64,000 bases of DNA, taken from positions 248,001 through 312,000 of the forward strand of contig NZ_SJPP01000001.1 of NCBI RefSeq assembly GCF_007860075.1, read 5' to 3'. A model generated the notes under the pieces. It ran no database searches. It was not told the DNA's origin and saw nothing but the letters and a program-made list of their open reading frames with translations. This document shows, in pieces, positions 52,787-61,699 of the stretch (within the stretch, counting starts at the first letter, position 1; each line of letters opens with the position of its first letter). This DNA is from Symmachiella macrocystis. Lineage in GTDB: Bacteria > Planctomycetota > Planctomycetia > Planctomycetales > Planctomycetaceae. The translations under genes were made by a program, and so were the position numbers.

Positions 52787-53734
52787 CTATCGGGATAGGT
52801 TGCCGGCCTGGATCGGTTGCACGCCTTGAATGTTGGCGGTCGGACGTGGTTGAGAGTATTCGGTGTGACTTGCCGGTGAGACCCCAGAGGCCGCAGGCTG
52901 TTGCATGTGTTGCTGAGCCGAAACTTGCTGAATGCGTCTCCCATTGGTATTGATGGCGGCAATCGCTTGTTGTCGTGACTTATCGCGTCGTACCACATCC
53001 AGCCATTCCTGTGCTTGAGCCATGCTGGGGTCGTGAATGGTGGCTTTGAGTAGATGTTGTTCGGCTTCGACAAAGCGGCCCTGTTCGTGCAAGATGACGC
53101 CGACGTTGTATTCCGCGGCAGCGGTGCTGTTTGCGACGTTTTCGTGTAGCGACTCTTCGAACTGGGCCAAGCCTTCATCAACGCGACCGGCCTGTGTCAG
53201 CACGCGTGCCAAACCATACCGGAGTTGGGTATTGGTGGGTTCGGCCTGAAACGCTTGGCGATGCAGGGCGATTGCTTCATCCCAACGGTTCTGATCGGAA
53301 TAAAACTGTCCCAGCGCGGTCATCACATCGGGCGATCCGGGAGCAATCGCTTGGGCTTTGAGAAAGCCTTGTTCAGCGGTTTCGGGCCGACCGGCCAATT
53401 GTTCCAACCGAGCCAAACCGAGGATCGCCTCATAGGACTTGGGATCTTTGGCCAGCGCAGTAGAGTAGGCATCGTGAGCCTTGTTCACATTTTTGCGGCT
53501 CTCCTCAAGTTTCCCGTAGGCGACAAACAACTGCGAACTTGGTTCGCCGGTATGTGTCGGCTGAATGATCTTTGCGTATTCCGTTTTGGGCGTAAACTTC
53601 TTTTTCAGCGAGGACATCCAGCCGGCGTCGTTCAGCGACACATCCGTATTGGAAGTACTAGCGCAGCCTGGAACGAGAAGCGTCAATCCGGCAGCAAGCG
53701 TCAACCAAATTTGGAATTGAGAAGGACGAGACAT
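52787..53734 (-). CDS. TPR-repeat lipoprotein
   Basis: 315 residues from the ATG at 53734, which has GGAGGTG five bases upstream; a longer frame to 53884 is rejected. The signal peptide ends in a lipobox (LTLLVPGC, Cys24). The mature part consists of about five tetratricopeptide repeats: VNKAHDAYSTALAKDPKSYE, RPETAEQGFLKAQAIAPGSP, RWDEAIALHRQAFQAEPTNT, RVDEGLAQFEESLHENVANS and FVEAEQHLLKATIHDP, then a Gln-rich disordered tail. It is probably an outer-membrane or periplasmic scaffold. The AAA+ ATPase gene upstream on the same strand is a possible partner, as seen in planctomycete loci that combine TPR lipoproteins and ATPases. Confidence 0.88.
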   Translation of the reverse strand: MSRPSQFQIWLTLAAGLTLLVPGCASTSNTDVSLNDAGWMSSLKKKFTPKTEYAKIIQPTHTGEPSSQLFVAYGKLEESRKNVNKAHDAYSTALAKDPKSYEAILGLARLEQLAGRPETAEQGFLKAQAIAPGSPDVMTALGQFYSDQNRWDEAIALHRQAFQAEPTNTQLRYGLARVLTQAGRVDEGLAQFEESLHENVANSTAAAEYNVGVILHEQGRFVEAEQHLLKATIHDPSMAQAQEWLDVVRRDKSRQQAIAAINTNGRRIQQVSAQQHMQQPAASGVSPASHTEYSQPRPTANIQGVQPIQAGNLSR

Positions 53735-53887
53735 CGGGGCACCTCCATGTGCTGCATTGGCGTTACGCAGAGCGCGCAACGATGCTGCATCATAAAAAGA
53801 TAAGTCCGCGGAAATGATATTGAAGGGAGAGGATTGTTCTCTGCCGCGGGGGCCGGCTTTTGAATTGCCGACGGAATTCCCCAACGT

Positions 53888-55399
53888 TTAGATCTGACAG
53901 AAGAACCGCTGCGCAGCCTCGGAGATTAGATCCTCGGAAAGCACAACTTCCTGCTCTTCGAATCGGCAGATCGACTGGCAAATCTCCAACAAATCCCGTG
54001 GATCGCTCGACCGGGGCGGCTTTCCGGCATCGTAAAACGTGCGATAAAGGTAATCCACGGCGGGCTGGGCAAATGGGATATTCCGCTGCTTGCAAGATAG
54101 CTCAAAAATCTCCGTGTACAGTTCCCGCGAAGGCGGGCCGATTTGGATCTTGTGACGAATCCGCCGCAAGAACGCTTCGTCGACCAATTCCCGTGGATCT
54201 AAGTTGGTGGAGAAGATGATCAACTGCTCAAACGGCACTGAGAATTTCTTGCCTGTCGTCAGCGTGAGATAATCTTCCCGTTCTTCCAATGGCAAAATCC
54301 AGCGATTGAGCAAGTCGCGGGGGCTGACGATTTGGCGGCCAAAGTCGTCGATCAAAAACACGCCGCCATTGGCTTTGATGTGCAGCGGGGCTTGATAAAA
54401 GTTGGCGGTCGCATTGTATCTCAGATCAAGCATTTCGAGCGTCAATTCACCACCGGTGATGACTACAGGTCGCCGCACGCGGCGCCAGCGACGGTCGACA
54501 GTGTTTTCATTGAGCAGGCGCATCGATTCGTCCGAATCATCGACGCTCAAATCATCGTCATTGTCGGTCACGTCGTGGAGCGTCGGATCAAACACCGTGA
54601 TGACGCTGTTTTCCGTTTGAATCGCATAAGGCACATAAATTTCGCCGCCGCCGGAATTGAGAAAATTCCCCAGCCCCTTGGCGATCATCGTTTTGCCGTT
54701 ACCCGGAGGGCCGTAGATGAAAATCGAGCGGCCGCTGCAGACCGCCGGCCCCAATTCCTGCATGAGATTGGGACGGATGATCATATTCTCAAAAGCAGCC
54801 ATCAACGCGGTGGCGTTGCAGGTCATGCCCACAACGGATTGCCGATGGCATTGACGAACATAATCTTCCAACGAGACCGGAGCGGGCCCCATATACCGGC
54901 ACTGTTCAAATGCGTCGCGGGCGCGGTTACGGCCCAAGTCGGTCAAATGAAATTTGTAGGAAACGCGACCGATCAATTCCCCAGTGGCGACTTCGATACA
55001 TTTTTCATCTTTGAGAAACCGCAAGGCTTCATCGACGACGTTGAATGGCAAGCGGGCCTCTTTGGCCAAATCCAGCCCCAACAGCCCCCCTTGCAAGTAG
55101 AGTTGCTTGAGAATCAAATCGCAGACCTGCATTAACGCCAATCCGGTTTCTTCCAAGGATTGGGGCGCAGAGGGGGCCTCGCAATGTTGAATTGACGGGA
55201 TACCTTCTCCCGGTGGCAAGGAAGCTGTGGGGGGCGCCTCAGAGCGAGGAATCGCGGTCACCTCTTTGGGCATCGACCATTTTTTCTCGAATAGCTCCCC
55301 GTACAATTCAGTGATCGCGCCGCCGGCAGTCCGCCCCTGCGGCTTGACATCCGATTCGGTGCTGGGTGATTCCGGTTGATTCCTGCGGTGATCGATCAT
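53888..55399 (-). CDS. AAA+ ATPase with winged-helix N-domain
   Basis: 503 residues from the ATG at 55399, preceded by a G-rich GGGGGGAG ribosome-binding stretch. A disordered N-terminus (to about 80) is followed by a winged-helix-like part at about 85-170 (VCDLILKQLYLQGGLLGLDL, ALRFLKDEKCIEVATGELIG, FHLTDLGRNRARDAFEQC). The AAA+ module has Walker A GPPGNGKTMIAKGLG, Walker B GGVFLIDDFGRQ, a sensor-1 segment QLIIFSTNLDP and an arginine-rich EAFLRRIRHKIQIG. A charged insert rich in Asp (TDNDDDLSVDDSDE) sits between them. The function is unknown; such ATPases in planctomycetes occur with TPR lipoproteins and pilus-like genes. It lies 153 bases upstream of the TPR gene. Confidence 0.88.
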   Translation of the reverse strand: MIDHRRNQPESPSTESDVKPQGRTAGGAITELYGELFEKKWSMPKEVTAIPRSEAPPTASLPPGEGIPSIQHCEAPSAPQSLEETGLALMQVCDLILKQLYLQGGLLGLDLAKEARLPFNVVDEALRFLKDEKCIEVATGELIGRVSYKFHLTDLGRNRARDAFEQCRYMGPAPVSLEDYVRQCHRQSVVGMTCNATALMAAFENMIIRPNLMQELGPAVCSGRSIFIYGPPGNGKTMIAKGLGNFLNSGGGEIYVPYAIQTENSVITVFDPTLHDVTDNDDDLSVDDSDESMRLLNENTVDRRWRRVRRPVVITGGELTLEMLDLRYNATANFYQAPLHIKANGGVFLIDDFGRQIVSPRDLLNRWILPLEEREDYLTLTTGKKFSVPFEQLIIFSTNLDPRELVDEAFLRRIRHKIQIGPPSRELYTEIFELSCKQRNIPFAQPAVDYLYRTFYDAGKPPRSSDPRDLLEICQSICRFEEQEVVLSEDLISEAAQRFFCQI

Positions 55400-55700
55400 G
55401 GCTCCCCCCTGGAGCAGCAATGTTTGTGAAACGTCAACTCACCTGGTGATCACATGTCCTGTCCGATGTTCGACCGGCTCGGACAATGGGGACTCTCATT
55501 GAAGTTGACTGATTGGCCCGCGACACTCTTCTGTCGTGGATGGACTGCAGAGACAACGGCGAAGGAGTCGAACTGTGCCGATTTTGCGGCTTACACCCGA
55601 CTAACCGCCGGAATGCGTACGGTAACTGCGCAGTTTGAGTCTTCAATGAACTGTAACACGCAAAATCGCGTGACTGCCGCCAGGATGAGCCTGGAATATC
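55400..55700. other. Intergenic region, no gene seen
   Basis: About 300 bases between the ATPase start and the terminator of the next minus-strand gene. A 179-codon plus-strand frame runs across it into the neighbouring gene but has no family features. It should contain the ATPase promoter. Confidence 0.4.
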
Positions 55701-55730
55701 AAAAAAACCGGGGCCGCGCGCGGCCCCGGT
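55701..55730 (-). terminator. Intrinsic terminator
   Basis: ACCGGGGCCGCG / CGCGGCCCCGGT is a perfect 24-base palindrome, and on the minus strand it is followed by six to seven T. It lies 36 bases after the stop of the exported protein gene on that strand. Confidence 0.88.
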
Positions 55731-55765
55731 CTATTATGACTTCTTGCTGCCGTCTGCCGTTGGCG

Positions 55766-56428
55766 TTATTCCCCCTCGGGGGCATCGGCTCCGTAGGCTT
55801 GATAAGGCAATCTCGGTGCCGGCGTGCTCAACAGGTAAGCACCACGAATCAAGTAGACTTCCTCGGCAGGCGTACCGATGGATTGTGCACGACGCAGCAT
55901 GACCGGCGGTGCCGCATCTTCCGAGCCGCAGATCGTCGCAATCAAGGAAGTCGTATTCGCCAAGCGGATTTCGCTGTCCCGCGGATCGAGTGAGGCAGCG
56001 ACATAAGCCGTGCGATATCGTTCCGGGGAGTACAGTGCGATCCACTGCAATTTCAGACGTCCCGCTTGATTCAACTCCTGCGTGGATGCATCAAAGTGGT
56101 AGTCATACAGCGTGGTGTAATTCATCCAGCCGTTATCGGATTGCTGTTGCACGACTTGACGGATCACCGAACGATCGTCGCACATATACGGGTACGGCCA
56201 ATAGTGGGCGCGATGGTATTTGTGCATGTATGGCTCCTTACATCCCACCGGACGGGCGTAGGGAGGCCAGTTTTTTCCAAATTTGTATTTTTGGCGTGAA
56301 CCACCTGGGTGGTTGTATTCGCTGCTAAAACAGCCACAATAATCGTCACCGGCAGAGGCCATGCTCGTTAGGCCAGCCAGAAACACCAAAGTCAAAACAG
56401 AACGTATTTTTTGAATTCTCATATCCAT
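55766..56428 (-). CDS. Exported protein of unknown function
   Basis: 220 residues. Signal peptide MDMRIQKIRSVLTLVFLAGL with cleavage near ASA (residue about 26). The mature N-terminus is Tyr/Cys/Trp-rich (DDYCGCFSSEYNHPGG, FGKNWPPYARPVGCKEPYMH, YWPYPYMCDDRSVIR) and should hold disulfide bonds. It is followed by a strand-rich part (WMNYTTLYDYHFDASTQELN, LKLQWIALYSPERYRTAYVA). No domain recognised; it looks like a planctomycete-specific envelope protein. A perfect terminator lies just after its stop, so it is the last gene of its transcript. Confidence 0.72.
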   Translation of the reverse strand: MDMRIQKIRSVLTLVFLAGLTSMASAGDDYCGCFSSEYNHPGGSRQKYKFGKNWPPYARPVGCKEPYMHKYHRAHYWPYPYMCDDRSVIRQVVQQQSDNGWMNYTTLYDYHFDASTQELNQAGRLKLQWIALYSPERYRTAYVAASLDPRDSEIRLANTTSLIATICGSEDAAPPVMLRRAQSIGTPAEEVYLIRGAYLLSTPAPRLPYQAYGADAPEGE

Positions 56429-56650
56429 AATTCCCGGAAACCCCGATTTTCATTGGTTTGAAGGGCATGGCGAAGCACGCCGTGACCGGAAAGGCCCGAC
56501 AGGTCGATCTCAATCCAGCCTGGTACAGTGACCTGCTTGGGTGATATCGGCTAGCGGTCCGCACGGTGATAACGAGAAAACCGGTTTTAGCGGATTGTTG
56601 GAAATTAGCGAAAAACAGGGGAAAGCTGCGCAAACTTTGCGGGCGCGCGG

Positions 56651-56959
56651 TCATCCCAATTCGACGAAGACCTCGCCTCCGTCAACAGTCACCGGAAAAC
56701 AAGGATGCTTGAGGTGATCGTTGAGGCAATGCTGACCGGAGGTGACGTCGAATTGCCAACCATGCCAGGGACAGGTGACGATGTTCCCCTGCAGTGTACC
56801 TTCTCCCAACGGACCGCCAGCATGAGGGCAGATGCCGTCCAGTGCATAAAATTCGCCCTCAACATGATACACTGCCAAAATCCGCTCGCCGGCGAGAACC
56901 TCCTTAGCAGTTCCCGGGGGAATCTCAGCTACGGCAGCGACACGTATGCGATTGGACAT
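56651..56959 (-). CDS. Rieske-type [2Fe-2S] ferredoxin
   Basis: 102 residues from the ATG at 56959 (MSNRIRVAAVAEIPPGT...); upstream in-frame ATGs at 57001 and 57067 are less fitting. The Rieske cluster ligands are in CPHAGGPL and CPWHGWQFD (Cys-X-His and Cys-X2-His). The start and the ending (FPVTVDGGEVFVEL) are typical of soluble ferredoxin components of aromatic-ring dioxygenases and of NirD-like proteins. No oxygenase or reductase is adjacent, so the partner is unknown. It is divergent from the SpoIIAA-like gene. Confidence 0.92.
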   Translation of the reverse strand: MSNRIRVAAVAEIPPGTAKEVLAGERILAVYHVEGEFYALDGICPHAGGPLGEGTLQGNIVTCPWHGWQFDVTSGQHCLNDHLKHPCFPVTVDGGEVFVELG

Positions 56960-57117
56960 CGTCTCAGGTCTCAAGGAATAGGAAGGGGCGTCTCCATTCA
57001 TAGCAAGCGGGCCAAGAGCATTCAATTCCGGTGGAGTTTTGGCGCTCGACAGCGTAATATTTCTCAAAGGAACAAGGCTGTGTTTTTCATCAAGTGACGA
57101 ATCAAACGGAGAAAGTC

Positions 57118-57477
57118 ATGATTACAGAAATTGAATCCAGCGACAGTAATATTTTAGCGTTCCAACTCAGCGGAAAATTGCACGACGAGGACTACAAGGT
57201 CTTTGTCCCGATCGTAGAACGCGCAGTGGAAGCCCACGGCAAGATTCGCTTGCTGTCTCAATTCCACGACTTCCATGGCTGGGATACGCACGCACTCTGG
57301 GATGACATCAAATTTGCCACGAAACACTGCACCGCCATGGAACGGATCGCATTGGTGGGCGACAAGTCCTGGGAAAAATGGATGGCCATGGTCTGCAAGC
57401 CGTTCACGATGGCCAAAATCGAATACTTTGATGCCGCCGACATCGACAAAGCGTGGGCTTGGTTACGGGAAGAGTAA
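57118..57477 (+). CDS. SpoIIAA-like (STAS/SEC14-related) protein
   Basis: 119 residues from the ATG at 57118, with GGAGAAAG upstream; the GTG at 57094 would add eight residues. The STAS-like SpoIIAA family features are readable: ILAFQLSGKLHDEDYKVFVP, IRLLSQFHDFHGWDTHALWD, ERIALVGDKSWEKWMAMVCK and IEYFDAADIDKAWAWLREE. These proteins bind lipids or nucleotides, and their cellular role is not known. Single-gene unit. Confidence 0.9.
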   Translation: MITEIESSDSNILAFQLSGKLHDEDYKVFVPIVERAVEAHGKIRLLSQFHDFHGWDTHALWDDIKFATKHCTAMERIALVGDKSWEKWMAMVCKPFTMAKIEYFDAADIDKAWAWLREE

Positions 57478-57684
57478 TCGACGATCACGCGAGCTGAGAC
57501 CGGCAAGCAGAGCGCCGCATGCCGAGGTCATGCCAGGATGGAATAGCCCCACGGACGGACCGGCCGCCTGAGGGCGCATAGTCGTGCGCGTCCGATAGGT
57601 CTAATAAGACCGCTGGTGATTCATGAGGTTTGCACTGCCAGTTTCACCAGATCAAAAAACGGATCCCTTCTTACGGAGCCTCTG

Positions 57685-58977
57685 ATGAATCGACTCTTGA
57701 TTTTTATGTGCGCAATGTCTTCGATCCTATTGGGAACGTCTGCTGCTTTTGCAGACTTTGAAGTAGGCACCGGGATGCAGGTCATTACCCCCGATCCGCT
57801 CCTCCCAATTTCCGGTGGCATGGGCATTCCGAAACCGGCAACGGGAAAACAGGGCGAATTGACGGCGCGGGCCATCGTATTTCGCAAAGGGGAGACGACC
57901 GTTGCGGTGGTTGGCCTGGACCTGCTGGGATTCCCTTCGGTGCTGGCCGATCGTGTCCGCAAACAAGTTCCGCGCATTGATGCACGGAATATCATGATCG
58001 GCTCGTCACATACGCACAGCGGCCCGGATTGCTATGCCTTCCCACTGCCGACCGGCGGACATACCGGCAATTTGAAGTTCATGGACGACGTATGCAATAA
58101 GGCCGCTCAGGCGATCAACACTGCGATCGACAATCTGCAGCCGGGGTATTTGAAAATCAATACCGGCGCAGCCAAAGGGAAAATTGCCTACAACTATTAC
58201 GCTCCCAATCTATACGACCGGCGGATGAGCGTGATCCAGGCGGTCACCCCTGAAGGCAAGACAATCGCCACATTGGTCAATTACGCCATACACCCCGAGG
58301 TGCTGGGCAACAGTGAAGGCGTTCTGAGTCCCGACTTAGTAGGTCCGCTGTGCGACAAGTTGGAGAAGGATACCGGAGGGATGGCGCTGTTTATGAATGG
58401 AGCGCAAGGGGGAATGATCACCGCCGACAATCGTGATCTGAATAAGCCCAAGGATCCACTGACCGGCTATTGGTATGATTCACGGACCTGGGAAGAATGT
58501 CTCCGCATCGGACACCTGATGGCGGACGAAGCGCAGCGGATCGTTCAGGATGCTCCGATTCAAAAGAATCCACAACTGTTTTGCGACGCCATCGACGTGC
58601 GGTTTCCTGTCGACTCTGATTTGATGTGGGCAGTCATTACCGGCTCACCGCTGAAATACCCGCACAACAAGGATCAGAGCATCACGTCCCGCATCAATCT
58701 GGTGAACATCGGTGACGCTCAGATTCTTACGATCCCCGGCGAAGCGCTGCCCAACATCGGCTTTTTCCTGAAACGCAAGATGCGCGGCAAACACAACCTG
58801 CTGTTCGGTCTAACTAACGACGCCTTTGGTTATATTCTGACCGAAGTCGATTTCGGCAGTTTTGATCGCTACAAATATGTTTCAGGGACATCGTTGGGCG
58901 AACAGACCGGCGAAATCCTGATCGACAAATCATTGGAGTTTGTCAAGAAGTCACCGGCTCCCGATTCATCGAAGTAA
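57685..58977 (+). CDS. Exported neutral/alkaline ceramidase-like protein
   Basis: 430 residues from the ATG at 57685, with GGAG at good spacing; a longer frame from 57616 has no signal peptide. The signal peptide ends near TSAAFA (residue about 23). The neutral/alkaline non-lysosomal ceramidase N-terminal fold is indicated by VGTGMQVITPDPLLPISGGM, the metal-site segment MIGSSHTHSGPD and later VNYAIHPEVLGNSEGVLSPD, FMNGAQGGMITADNRDLN and ILTIPGEALPNIGFFL. The protein is shorter than true ceramidases (about 650-750 residues) and lacks their C-terminal domain, so the substrate may differ. Planctomycetes contain many such genes. A terminator follows. Confidence 0.88.
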   Translation: MNRLLIFMCAMSSILLGTSAAFADFEVGTGMQVITPDPLLPISGGMGIPKPATGKQGELTARAIVFRKGETTVAVVGLDLLGFPSVLADRVRKQVPRIDARNIMIGSSHTHSGPDCYAFPLPTGGHTGNLKFMDDVCNKAAQAINTAIDNLQPGYLKINTGAAKGKIAYNYYAPNLYDRRMSVIQAVTPEGKTIATLVNYAIHPEVLGNSEGVLSPDLVGPLCDKLEKDTGGMALFMNGAQGGMITADNRDLNKPKDPLTGYWYDSRTWEECLRIGHLMADEAQRIVQDAPIQKNPQLFCDAIDVRFPVDSDLMWAVITGSPLKYPHNKDQSITSRINLVNIGDAQILTIPGEALPNIGFFLKRKMRGKHNLLFGLTNDAFGYILTEVDFGSFDRYKYVSGTSLGEQTGEILIDKSLEFVKKSPAPDSSK

Positions 58978-58999
58978 CTAACGGTCTCCATGACAAAAG

Positions 59000-59037
59000 A
59001 AAACCGCGGACCGAAATGAATCGGTCCGCGGTTTTTT
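59000..59037. terminator. Bidirectional intrinsic terminator
   Basis: AAAACCGCGGACCGA-AATGAA-TCGGTCCGCGGTTTT is a perfect 15-pair stem with T-rich flanks on both strands, between the convergent ceramidase-like and rpsD genes. It should end both transcripts. Confidence 0.9.
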
Positions 59038-59055
59038 CGTTTGCAGCTTTGTGGG

Positions 59056-59664
59056 TTACCGCGAGAGGAACGCAACAACCACGTTGAGATCGATGGGCAA
59101 GCTCACGTCATCCGGTGTGGGCAGGGCCGCGACTTGGGCTTCCAGTCCGCTCACATCGAAACTCAGCCAACCGGTTCCCTCTTGGCGGGGCGCCTCAGCC
59201 AATTCGGCGTACAGCTTTTTGAGGTTCGGCCGATTGCGAATCGTGATCGTGTCACCGGGGCGAACCAGATAGGAAGGACGATCGAGCTTTTTGCCGTTCA
59301 CGCAAAAGTGGCCGTGTACGATTCCCTGGCGGGCTTGGGGCCGTGTCGCACAGAAACCGGCACGACGGACGACGTTGTCCAAGCGGCGTTCGCACAGAAC
59401 CATCAGGTTTTCACCCGTGTTTCCTTTGATGTGCTTCGCCTTATCGAAGTAGCTCCGCAGTTTTTTGTCCCGCAGGCCATAATAGTATTTAATTTTTTGC
59501 TTTTCGGTCAGCGCGAGTCCGTAGTCGGTCACTTTCCGGCGGCGTTGGTGCATACCGGGCGGGAAATCCCGATTTTCATAAGCCTTACGCGCTCCGGCGT
59601 CCTCAAAGATGATTCCACCCAGACGGCGGTTAATGCGTCCCTTCGGTCCAGTGTAGTGACCCAT
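59056..59664 (-). CDS. rpsD: Ribosomal protein S4
   Basis: 202 residues from the ATG at 59664 (MGHYTGPKGRINRRLGG...); a TTG six bases upstream is an alternative. S4 initiates assembly of the 30S subunit by binding the 5' domain of 16S rRNA, and in some bacteria it represses its own operon. The S4 N-terminal domain includes NRDFPPGMHQRRRKVTDYGL and KQKIKYYYGLRDKKLRSYFD. The RNA-binding S4 motif is in ERRLDNVVRRAGFCATRPQA and VHGHFCVNGKKLDRPSYLV. It stands alone, away from other ribosomal genes, as is usual in planctomycetes. The 5' leader has a duplicated 12-bp element. Confidence 0.97.
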   Translation of the reverse strand: MGHYTGPKGRINRRLGGIIFEDAGARKAYENRDFPPGMHQRRRKVTDYGLALTEKQKIKYYYGLRDKKLRSYFDKAKHIKGNTGENLMVLCERRLDNVVRRAGFCATRPQARQGIVHGHFCVNGKKLDRPSYLVRPGDTITIRNRPNLKKLYAELAEAPRQEGTGWLSFDVSGLEAQVAALPTPDDVSLPIDLNVVVAFLSR

Positions 59665-59679
59665 ACTCAACGTACCTTT

Positions 59680-59707
59680 TTCATGTCAGTTTTACTTCAT
59701 GTCAGTT
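59680..59707 (-). repeat. 12-bp direct repeat in the rpsD leader
   Basis: TTCATGTCAGTT on the plus strand (AACTGACATGAA on the coding strand) occurs at 59680-59691 and 59696-59707, 16 bases apart, just before the rpsD ribosome-binding AAAGG. It could be a duplicated promoter or leader element; function unknown. Confidence 0.6.
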
Positions 59708-60148
59708 GTGGCGCGAGGCTGGTCGGGGCGCAGCCACCGAAATTGCCGTATTTCAGTATTTCGGTCCGCGTGCAAGACACGCGTCTGGGACGTCACGCGC
59801 AGAAGCCGTGCGCGGACAGTCAACCCGATGCTAAAGAAGTGTTATACAAACGCCTCCACCGCGAATCAACCGGACCGGCAAAGATTCGCCTGAATGTTTG
59901 CTTTGCGCAACGATTTGAGGAGGGATCCGCCTCTCAGATATCCTCTAACGCAGAGAGGCGCATAAGGACCGTCGGTGCACAGAATACCCCATAACACTCT
60001 CTCTGAAAAGGACATACGACCATTCCATAACACAGACCATTCGCTGAAACAGCGGAAATTGTGCATTGCTGCGCTTCATACGCGCGCTGGGTTGTGCTAA
60101 CGTCCTCGGGGCAGTTTCGTAGCGAAACCAAGGGGAATTTGCGGATTC
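59708..60148. other. Intergenic region, divergent promoters
   Basis: About 440 bases between the divergent rpsD and hpnE genes, with no convincing gene. The region should hold promoters for both. No tRNA, riboswitch or T-box was recognised. Confidence 0.4.
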
Positions 60149-61564
60149 ATGGTATCTGAAACAACGGTGTTGGTCGTGGGAGGCGGGTTGGCCGGGTTAG
60201 CGGCAGCCTCTGCCCTGGGGCAAGCGGGGTATTCCGTCACGCTGCTGGAATCCCGGCCACGGCTGGGCGGGCGGGCAAGTTCGTTTGTCGACGCGACCAC
60301 CGAAAGCCGGATCGACAATTGCCAACATGTCTCGATGGGGTGTTGTACGAATTTCGATCACTTCTGCGAGTCACTGGGCATTGCGCACCTGATTCACACA
60401 CAACGGGAATTGTGGTTCATCAGTCCCCAAGGAGAACGCAGCCGCTTTGCCGCCGCGCCGTTACCGGCTCCGCTACATCTACTTCCCGCTCTACTACGAC
60501 TACGGCATTTTTCGTTCCGGCAGAAACTGAGGCTGTTGCGCGGCCTTTCGGCGCTCATCAAGTCACCCGCTGCGGCACATGATGAGCAATCGATGGCCGA
60601 ATGGTTACCGGCACACGGACAGACGGCCGAACTCATCGATCATTTTTGGCAAGTGGTGCTTGTTAGTGCTTTGAGTGAATCGCTGGATCGCATCGGCATT
60701 GCCTCGGCCCGCAAAGTATTTGCCGATGGATTTGTGGCCAATCGCAGCGGTTGGGAAGTCCGAATTCCCTCAGTCCCGCTCGATCGGTTATACGGCGACG
60801 AACTGACCGAACGGTTTACGCGACTAGGCGTGTCGGTCCGCCTGAAGACCGGTGTGGCGGCCATTGAGTTGCAAGGAGAGCGGGCGGTGGGCGTGCGGTT
60901 GCGGGACGAGACATTGGTCGAGGCGGATCGAATTGTGTTGGCCGTTCCGCAGGATCGTGTCACGGCGTTGTTTCCGGCGGCGATTGGGGGGCGGGCTGAG
61001 TTTCAGGCGGCCACAGCTTTGGAGACCGCTCCCATCTCGAGTGTGCACCTGTGGTTCGACCGCGCGGTATTGGATTTGCCACATGCGGTGCTCGTGGGAC
61101 GGCTCAGCCAATGGGTGTTTTATCGCGGAGAAGTTCCGATTCCCGGTGAAGAAGGGGACGACGCGAGTTGGCATTATTATCAAGTGGTGATCAGTGCTTC
61201 GCACGAACTCTCAGGACGTCCGCAGGCGGAGGTGATTGAACAAATCGTTCAAGAATTAACGAGCCTGACTCCTCAGGCAGAAGGCGCCACATTGCAACAT
61301 GGACGGTTGGTGACGGAACACAAAGCAGTGCTCTCCATGGTGCCGGGTGTCGATGCGCTGCGCCCCAGACCGGCGACATCGATCGACGGTTTGTACTTCG
61401 CCGGAGACTGGACGGCGACCGGTTGGCCCAGCACGATGGAAGGTGCGGTGCGCAGCGGGTATTGGGCGGCGGAACAGATCCTGACCGACAGCGGAAAGCC
61501 GATGCGTCTGGTTCACGAGGAACTGCCGGTGAGTTTGCTTTCCAAATTTCTCTTCGGTTTGTAG
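60149..61564 (+). CDS. hpnE: Hydroxysqualene dehydroxylase / FAD-dependent desaturase-like
   Basis: 471 residues. The FAD-binding Rossmann motif VLVVGGGLAGLAAASAL and the phytoene-desaturase-type LLESRPRLGGRASSF start the protein. The HpnE-type CQHVSMGCCTNFDHFCESLG segment and the C-terminal FAD motif (DGLYFAGDWTATGWPSTMEG with AVRSGYWAAEQIL) follow. HpnE acts with HpnC and HpnD to turn farnesyl diphosphate into squalene for hopanoids; related desaturases of carotenoid routes are the main alternative. hpnC/D are not in the window. It starts 149 bases before a short gap to the K+ channel gene, transcribed in the same direction. Confidence 0.87.
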   Translation: MVSETTVLVVGGGLAGLAAASALGQAGYSVTLLESRPRLGGRASSFVDATTESRIDNCQHVSMGCCTNFDHFCESLGIAHLIHTQRELWFISPQGERSRFAAAPLPAPLHLLPALLRLRHFSFRQKLRLLRGLSALIKSPAAAHDEQSMAEWLPAHGQTAELIDHFWQVVLVSALSESLDRIGIASARKVFADGFVANRSGWEVRIPSVPLDRLYGDELTERFTRLGVSVRLKTGVAAIELQGERAVGVRLRDETLVEADRIVLAVPQDRVTALFPAAIGGRAEFQAATALETAPISSVHLWFDRAVLDLPHAVLVGRLSQWVFYRGEVPIPGEEGDDASWHYYQVVISASHELSGRPQAEVIEQIVQELTSLTPQAEGATLQHGRLVTEHKAVLSMVPGVDALRPRPATSIDGLYFAGDWTATGWPSTMEGAVRSGYWAAEQILTDSGKPMRLVHEELPVSLLSKFLFGL

Positions 61565-61699
61565 TGGCACGACCGGTGGAACATGTTATCTTGCCATCTG
61601 CGAAAACGCACTCGAATTGGTAGGGACCTTAGTGCATGGCATCGTGACCTTCCCTAGTGGTTGCGTCACTGACACGGATTGGCTTGGCATCAATATCGT

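Noticed and set aside
53735-53884. 50-codon N-terminal extension of the TPR lipoprotein
   Set aside because: The ATG at 53734 has a strong Shine-Dalgarno and starts a proper lipoprotein signal; the extension would bury it.
59665-60148. tRNA or other structured RNA between rpsD and hpnE
   Set aside because: No cloverleaf, TTCGAAT-type loop or known RNA motif could be found by eye.
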